Assembly (NCBI GenBank): GCA_902806105.1
Contig: CADCVI010000123.1
Location: 1 to 8,593, forward strand
DNA from: an uncultured Rubrobacteraceae bacterium
GTDB taxonomy: Bacteria; Actinomycetota; Rubrobacteria; Rubrobacterales; Rubrobacteraceae
Length of the DNA stretch: 8,593 bases
Reading direction: 5' to 3'
Part shown: one piece after another, positions 4,763 to 8,593 of the stretch
How the letters are laid out: each line of letters begins with the position of its first letter
How positions within the stretch are numbered: the first letter of the stretch is position 1
The notes under the pieces: model-generated
Databases searched by the model: none
What the model was told of the DNA's origin: nothing
The model's input: the letters and a program-made list of their open reading frames with translations, nothing else
Made by a program: the position numbers and the translations under genes

Positions 4763-6316
4763 ATGATGACGGAGGCAGAGAAAATAGGCGTGCCCGAACC
4801 GCTCGCGCGGCTCGGGGAGGCGTTCGCGGAGAAGGGGCACGAGCTGTACCTCGTCGGCGGGTACGTCCGGGACATGCTGCTCGTGGGCGAGAGCAAGAAG
4901 GACGTCGACGCGACGACGGGGGCGAGGCCGCAGGAGATCAAGGGCGTCCTCAGGCCGCTCGCCGAGCATCTGTGGACGATGGGGGAGCGGTTCGGCACGA
5001 TCGGGGCGAGGGTCGGCGGCTACGACGTGGAGGTCACCACCTACCGGAGCGACCTGTACACCGAGGGGAGCCGCCACCCGGAGGTGACGTTCGGCGAGGA
5101 CCTACGCGAGGACCTCGCGCGGCGCGACTTCACCATCAACGCCATCGCCGCCGATGCCGGGAGCGGCGAGATACACGACCCGTTCGGCGGCAGGAAGGAC
5201 CTCGCGTCGGGGATTATCCGGGCCGTCGGCGAGCCCCTCGACAGGATGCGCGACGATCCGCTCCGGATGCTCCGGGCCGTCCGCTTCGAGACGACGCTTA
5301 CGACGCCGGAGAGGCCGTTCGAGATCACCCCCGAGCTGGAGACGGCCATCCGGGAGAACGCCGGCTGGCTGGAGAGCATAAGCGCCGAGCGGATAAGGGA
5401 GGAGTTCGAGAAGATCCTCGTCTCCCGGAACGTGTCGAAGGGGCTGCGCGCCCTCGTCAGGCTCGGCCTGATGCCGTACATCGTCCCGGAGTTCATGGAG
5501 ACCCTTGCCGTCGAGCAGGAGGCCGAGTTCCACCACAAGGACGTCTTCGAGCACACCCTCATAGTGGTCTCGAACATCGAGCGGGACGAGGAAGCGAGCG
5601 ACTGGCAGTTCTCGATCCTCCGGAAGGCGGCCTTCTTCCACGATATCGGCAAGCCCCGCACGCTCGCCTACGAGCACCGCTGCACGTACTGCGGCCACAA
5701 GAGCACGCAGAAGACGGCGGGCGAGGGGGAGTGCGAGCGCTGCGGCGGGCGCACGCTGCCCAAGAAGATCCACTTCTACGGCCACGAGAACGTCGGCGCG
5801 CACATCGCGCGCAAGGCCATGAAGCGCCTCGCCTACCCGAAGGACGACGCCGACGCCGTCGCCCACCTCGTCTCCCACCACATGCGCCCGATGGGCTACG
5901 CCGTCGGCCGCGACCCGTGGAGCGACTCGGCGGTCAGGCGCTTCGTCCGCGACACGTACCTGGAGCGCGGCGGGCGCGTGCTCGCCAACATCGACATGCT
6001 CCTCAAGCTCGCCCGCGCCGACATAACCGGCAGCGCCCCGAGGCGGCGCCACATCGCAGTGGCGTCCTGGGAGAGCCTCAAGGCGCGCGTCGACGAGGTG
6101 CGGGCCGTGGACGCCATCGAGAAGCTCGAAAGCCCCCTCGACGGCAACCAGCTCATGCAGATCTTCGGGCGTGGGCCGGGGCGCTGGATCAAACCCATAA
6201 AAGACCACCTCGAAGGCGAGGTGATCGAGGGCCGTCTCGGCAAGGACGACGCCGGGAGAGCGACGGAGATCGCCAGGGCCTACGCCGAGGAGCACGACAT
6301 CTTCGAGGAGGGATAG
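4763..6316 (+). CDS. cca: CCA tRNA nucleotidyltransferase with HD domain and inserted zinc-ribbon-like motif
   Basis: 517 residues, class II tRNA nucleotidyltransferase/poly(A) polymerase family. It adds or repairs the CCA end of tRNAs using CTP and ATP. The N-terminal polymerase head has LVGGYVRD (30-37), the catalytic metal-binding pair D47/D49 in KKDVDATTGA, RRDFTINAIA (120-129), DPFGGRKDL and DDPLRMLRAVRF (164-175), then ISAERIREEFEKIL in the tRNA-binding region. A C-terminal HD domain begins around residue 260, with HHKDVFEHTL and the metal-binding H293-D294 in FFHDIGKP. Unusually, between HDIGKP and the next HD-domain motif HENVG (341-345) there is an insertion with C307xxC310 and C324xxC327, like a zinc ribbon. 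Two ATGs in a row (4763, 4766) follow GGAG at 4755-4758; either could be used. A poly(A) polymerase or A-adding specialist cannot be ruled out by eye, but CCA addition is expected since tRNA-Arg here lacks an encoded CCA. The downstream gene starts 3 bp after its stop. Confidence 0.92.
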   Translation: MMTEAEKIGVPEPLARLGEAFAEKGHELYLVGGYVRDMLLVGESKKDVDATTGARPQEIKGVLRPLAEHLWTMGERFGTIGARVGGYDVEVTTYRSDLYTEGSRHPEVTFGEDLREDLARRDFTINAIAADAGSGEIHDPFGGRKDLASGIIRAVGEPLDRMRDDPLRMLRAVRFETTLTTPERPFEITPELETAIRENAGWLESISAERIREEFEKILVSRNVSKGLRALVRLGLMPYIVPEFMETLAVEQEAEFHHKDVFEHTLIVVSNIERDEEASDWQFSILRKAAFFHDIGKPRTLAYEHRCTYCGHKSTQKTAGEGECERCGGRTLPKKIHFYGHENVGAHIARKAMKRLAYPKDDADAVAHLVSHHMRPMGYAVGRDPWSDSAVRRFVRDTYLERGGRVLANIDMLLKLARADITGSAPRRRHIAVASWESLKARVDEVRAVDAIEKLESPLDGNQLMQIFGRGPGRWIKPIKDHLEGEVIEGRLGKDDAGRATEIARAYAEEHDIFEEG

Positions 6317-6319
6317 AGC

Positions 6320-7189
6320 ATGGCCTTCGACCCCCTGGCGAGCACGACCTGGCTGGCCGAGCACCTCGACGACCCGGACCTCCGCGTCGTCGACATCCGC
6401 GGCTACGTAAAGAAGAAGGACCTCGGCAACGGCCGCCAGCAGGCCGAATACCTCGGTGCCCGCGACGAGTACCAGACCGCCCACGTCCCCGGCGCCGTCT
6501 ACGTCGACTGGACGAGCGACATCGTCGACCCCGAGAACCCCGTCCCCGCCCAACTCGCGCCGCCGGAACGCTTCGCCGCCCTCATGGGCAGCCTCGGCAT
6601 TGGCGACGATATCCACGTAGTTGTCTACGACCACGCGGGCACCCAGTTTGCAACGCGACTGTGGTGGGCCCTGACCTACTACGGCCACGACCGCGTCTCC
6701 GTCCTCGACGGCGGCTGGAAGAAGTGGACCGGCGAGGGCCGCCCGGTAACCTCCGAAGCCCCAAGCCCCGAACCCGCCACCTTCACCCCGCGTCCCCGTC
6801 CCGGGTGGCGCGTCACCGCGGAAGAAGTCCTCGACGCGAGCGAGAACGGCGGCGCCCTCATCCTCGACGCCCGCGACGCGGGCCAGTACACCGGCGCCGT
6901 AACGCGCGGCTCGGGGCGCCCGGGACACGTCCCCGGCGCGGCACACCTGCACGCGGACAGCCTCGTTCGCGAGGGCGGCACCTTCCTCTCGAAGGAAGAG
7001 CTGGAGCGGAAGCTGCTGGAGGCCGGGGCTTCCGAAGACAGGGAGGCCCCCGTCGTCGCCTACTGCAACGGCGGGGTCGCGGCGACCGTGCCGCTCTTCG
7101 CGATGCACCGGCTCGGCTACAGGAACCTCGCCAACTACGACGGCTCGTGGAACGAGTGGGGCGTCAGGGAGGACCTGCCCACGGAGTAG
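6320..7189 (+). CDS. Sulfurtransferase with two rhodanese domains (thiosulfate/3-mercaptopyruvate type)
   Basis: 289 residues, the usual size for tandem-rhodanese sulfurtransferases. The N-terminal inactive domain (about 1-135) contains VVDIRGY, HVPGAVYVDW and VVVYDHAG with Asp in place of the active Cys, then RLWWALTYYGHDRVSVLDGGW. The C-terminal domain (about 150-285) contains LILDARD, RPGHVPGAAHLHAD and the catalytic loop starting at Cys249 in YCNGGVAAT, ending YDGSWNEWG. The enzyme would move a sulfane sulfur from a donor such as thiosulfate to an acceptor by a Cys persulfide. The loop CNGGVAA matches neither the CRKGVTA of classical thiosulfate sulfurtransferases nor the CG(S/A)GVTA of mercaptopyruvate enzymes exactly, so the donor is open. 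A strong SD (GAGGAGGG, 6306-6313) lies inside the end of cca; the 3-bp gap suggests co-transcription with it. It converges on the SDR gene with 15 bp between stops. Confidence 0.93.
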   Translation: MAFDPLASTTWLAEHLDDPDLRVVDIRGYVKKKDLGNGRQQAEYLGARDEYQTAHVPGAVYVDWTSDIVDPENPVPAQLAPPERFAALMGSLGIGDDIHVVVYDHAGTQFATRLWWALTYYGHDRVSVLDGGWKKWTGEGRPVTSEAPSPEPATFTPRPRPGWRVTAEEVLDASENGGALILDARDAGQYTGAVTRGSGRPGHVPGAAHLHADSLVREGGTFLSKEELERKLLEAGASEDREAPVVAYCNGGVAATVPLFAMHRLGYRNLANYDGSWNEWGVREDLPTE

Positions 7190-7204
7190 GCCCGGGCAGC
7201 GGCG

Positions 7205-8239
7205 CTAGGGCCTCTCCGTCTGCGGCGCATGGAGTAGCCCGGGCAGCGTTTCTTCCGGGACGAGCCGTACCAACCTGGCGCTCGCCTCCCAGAGCTCCTT
7301 CGCCATCTCGCGGTCGTAGGACTCCTCCGAGGAGCGCGCCTCGATCCCGATCTCGAAGTACTTTCCGGACGCCCTCTCTAGAGCCGGATCCGTCACCATC
7401 CTCGCCAGGGCCCGTCCGGAGGCTTCCGCGGTACTGAAGCGAATGCCGAGACCTCGCAGGACGGGGACGAGCAACGCTATCCCTCGGTCCCACACGAAGC
7501 GGGCAGGTAGCGAATAGTCGCGCGTGAGACCGGTGCCTGGCACCGCACCCGGGTCGAAGGCGTTGACGGTGATCGGGGCCGCGCCGGTGCCCGAGTTCTC
7601 CCGGCGCACTCGCCGGTCCAACTCGTAAGCGCACAGGACGTTGCACAGCTTGGAGGTCGTATAGCGTATCCTCCCGGTTTTTCCGGGGTCTTCGCCGGGC
7701 TCGACGGTATCCGGGTACTCTTCGGGATGGGCCAGCGCCTCGGGACTCCTGTAGCGGGGGGCGGGCATCCCGGTCCTGCGCTCAGGGTCGTGAGTGCCGC
7801 TTGAAACGAAGACGATCCGGGCGGGCGCCGCCAACTGCTTCAGCAGCAGGTTTACAAGCAGGAAATGTCCGAGGTGGTTTACCCCGAAGGTCTTCTCGAA
7901 CCCGTCCTCCGTGTAGCTCGTACCGCTCACGATCTGGAGCCCCGCGTTGCACACGACCGCCCCGAGCGGCGGCAGATCTTCCCGGGAGGCAAACCGTCGC
8001 GCGAAGGAGCGGACGGAATCAAGCGAAGATAGGTCCAGCTTCTCGACCTCGACGTTCGGGTTCCCGGTCTCCTTCGAGATGCTCAGCGCCGCATGTTCGC
8101 CCTTCTCGATGCTCCGTACGGCGAGGACGACGCGCCAGCCCCGATCCGAGGCGGCGATAGCCCTCGCGCACTCGTAGCCCAGCCCCGCGTTGCCGCCCGT
8201 AACGATGACCGTCTTCCCCCGACCCACCGACTCCTCCAT
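7205..8239 (-). CDS. Short-chain dehydrogenase/reductase (SDR), protochlorophyllide-reductase/retinol-dehydrogenase-like
   Basis: 344 residues from ATG 8239, chosen over GTG 8263 because AGGAGG (8249-8244) sits 4 nt before it. The Rossmann NAD(P)-binding motif TGGNAGLG is at 14-21, the NAG motif at 98-100 (VCNAGLQ), the Ser region VSSG at 145-148 and the catalytic YTTSK with Tyr193/Lys197. Basic Arg in LAVRS after the second strand suggests NADPH. The length, well above a classical ~250-residue SDR, and the segments NHLGHFLL and YTTSKLCNVL are like the light-dependent protochlorophyllide reductase/retinol dehydrogenase branch. The window has no chlorophyll genes, and the segment aligned with the conserved Cys of true POR (GCIATTGL) reads GAVPGTGL, so a different substrate is likely. 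It diverges from a TetR-family gene and is probably controlled by it through the operators between them. Confidence 0.9.
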   Translation of the reverse strand: MEESVGRGKTVIVTGGNAGLGYECARAIAASDRGWRVVLAVRSIEKGEHAALSISKETGNPNVEVEKLDLSSLDSVRSFARRFASREDLPPLGAVVCNAGLQIVSGTSYTEDGFEKTFGVNHLGHFLLVNLLLKQLAAPARIVFVSSGTHDPERRTGMPAPRYRSPEALAHPEEYPDTVEPGEDPGKTGRIRYTTSKLCNVLCAYELDRRVRRENSGTGAAPITVNAFDPGAVPGTGLTRDYSLPARFVWDRGIALLVPVLRGLGIRFSTAEASGRALARMVTDPALERASGKYFEIGIEARSSEESYDREMAKELWEASARLVRLVPEETLPGLLHAPQTERP

Positions 8240-8275
8240 CGCTCCTCCTCGCGGTTGCGCCACGACGAATCCCTC

Positions 8276-8294
8276 AGGTTGACAATGTCAACTT
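8276..8294. promoter_or_regulatory. Operator-like palindrome 1 in the SDR/tetR gap
   Basis: AGGTTGAC (8276-8283), a 3-nt AAT spacer and GTCAACTT (8287-8294) form an almost perfect inverted repeat, with the core GTTGACA-A-TGTCAAC fully symmetric. It has the same core as the second palindrome 27 bp away and overlaps the putative minus-strand -10 of the SDR promoter. Confidence 0.8.
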
Positions 8295-8318
8295 AGCAGC
8301 CCAGGTTGACGATGTCAA
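8290..8318 (-). promoter_or_regulatory. Candidate promoter of the SDR gene
   Basis: On the minus strand a perfect TTGACA (8318-8313) is followed 17 bp later by TAAGTT (8295-8290). The -35 lies inside palindrome 2 and the -10 inside palindrome 1, so a repressor bound at both would block it. The -10 is weak; a second TTGACA at 8291-8286 has no good -10 partner. Confidence 0.5.
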
Positions 8319-8323
8319 CCTGG
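8301..8323. promoter_or_regulatory. Operator-like palindrome 2 in the SDR/tetR gap
   Basis: CCAGGTTGAC (8301-8310) and GTCAACCTGG (8314-8323) form a perfect 10-bp inverted repeat around GAT. It shares the AGGTTGAC/GTCAAC core with palindrome 1; the dyad centres are at 8285 and 8312. It covers -35 elements on both strands. It is the expected kind of site for the TetR-family protein encoded alongside. Confidence 0.85.
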
Positions 8324-8336
8324 CATAAGGTATGCT
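8306..8336 (+). promoter_or_regulatory. Candidate promoter of the TetR-family gene
   Basis: TTGACG (8306-8311) and TATGCT (8331-8336) are 19 bp apart, somewhat long. Transcription would begin at or next to the ATG at 8344, so the mRNA may be leaderless; only a weak purine run precedes the ATG. The -35 lies within palindrome 2, which implies autoregulation. Confidence 0.45.
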
Positions 8337-8343
8337 GCGGGCC

Positions 8344-8593
8344 ATGAACTGGTCACCGGGGGAGAAGACGCGGCGTGGTGGCACTCGCACCGACCTGCTG
8401 GAGGCGGCGGCCGGGCTGCTCGAGGAGCGGGGGATAGAAGCCGTTACCTTGCGGGCCGTTGGGGAGCGGGCGGGTGTTTCGAGGCAGGCGCCGTACAAGC
8501 ACTTCGCGGACAAGGGGGAGTTGCTATCCATTCTGGCGGCGCGCTATTTCGAGCGGCTCGCCGAGGAGATGATCCCGGCCTCCGAAGAACCAC
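8344..8593 (+). CDS. TetR-family transcriptional regulator (partial, 3' end outside window)
   Basis: The first 83 codons are present from ATG 8344; the frame is open to the edge. Residues about 15-62 form a typical TetR helix-turn-helix: RTDLLEAAAGLLEERGIEAV, then TLRAVGERAGVSRQAPYKHF with the recognition helix, and the closing DKGELLSILAARYFERL. The ligand-binding core is outside the window, so the inducer is unknown. TetR proteins usually act as dimeric repressors of themselves and a divergent neighbour; the SDR gene and the two palindromes in between fit that. The operators overlap its own -35. The family call is secure; the regulatory link is inference from layout. Confidence 0.92.
   Translation, partial: MNWSPGEKTRRGGTRTDLLEAAAGLLEERGIEAVTLRAVGERAGVSRQAPYKHFADKGELLSILAARYFERLAEEMIPASEEP

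Noticed and set aside
7190..7250. CCCGGGCAGCG occurs twice about 46 bp apart near the sulfurtransferase/SDR junction
   Set aside because: The shared run is short and GC-rich, one copy is within the SDR coding region, and no mobile-element or regulatory context supports it.
4972..7437. 821-codon plus-strand open frame across cca and the sulfurtransferase
   Set aside because: Extremely Arg/Pro/Gly-rich out-of-frame translation of two clearly real genes, with no domain; the same reasoning rejects the 668-codon minus-strand frame 5102-7108.

Overview
This is an ordinary-looking stretch of a high-GC bacterial chromosome. The extreme GC bias at third codon positions, frequent GTG and TTG starts, a class II CCA-adding enzyme with an HD domain, an SpoIIAA-like anti-sigma antagonist and a Gram-positive-type MurB together suggest an actinobacterium. 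A Rubrobacter-like lineage is my best guess, but this is inferred from gene style alone and was not checked against a database. I see no transposase, integrase, CRISPR array or phage gene.

Layout from left to right. The window opens on the C-terminal tail of a LuxR/NarL-type regulator (+), followed by about 340 bp with no convincing gene; the most that can be said is that it holds one possible 45-codon ORF. Next comes tRNA-Arg(ACG) on the minus strand, with its own promoter and intrinsic terminator. An OmpR/PhoB-type response regulator (+) with a degenerate receiver domain converges on a sugar-nucleotide pyrophosphorylase (-). That gene diverges from murB (+) across a very short gap. murB converges on a NYN/LabA-type PIN-like nuclease (-), which diverges from a small STAS anti-sigma factor antagonist (+); a 29-bp imperfect palindrome lies between these two. 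After a 240-bp gap come cca (tRNA nucleotidyltransferase, +) and a two-domain rhodanese sulfurtransferase (+), 3 bp apart and probably one operon. Last is an SDR oxidoreductase (-) diverging from a TetR-family regulator (+) that runs off the right edge.

How the genes work together. Most are single-gene units in alternating orientation, so few functional links can be drawn. The pyrophosphorylase and murB both supply cell-envelope precursors and share a tiny divergent control region. The tRNA-Arg gene does not encode its 3' CCA and so depends on an enzyme such as the one encoded further along. The SDR/TetR pair is the clearest regulatory module: two similar palindromes 27 bp apart cover the -35 regions of both divergent promoters, as expected for an autoregulating TetR repressor.

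The points most worth a second look are a four-cysteine zinc-ribbon-like insertion inside the HD domain of the CCA enzyme, the response regulator lacking the conserved Thr and Lys of its receiver, and the operator and palindrome structures in the two divergent intergenic regions. I did not find evidence for a wholly new multi-gene system.
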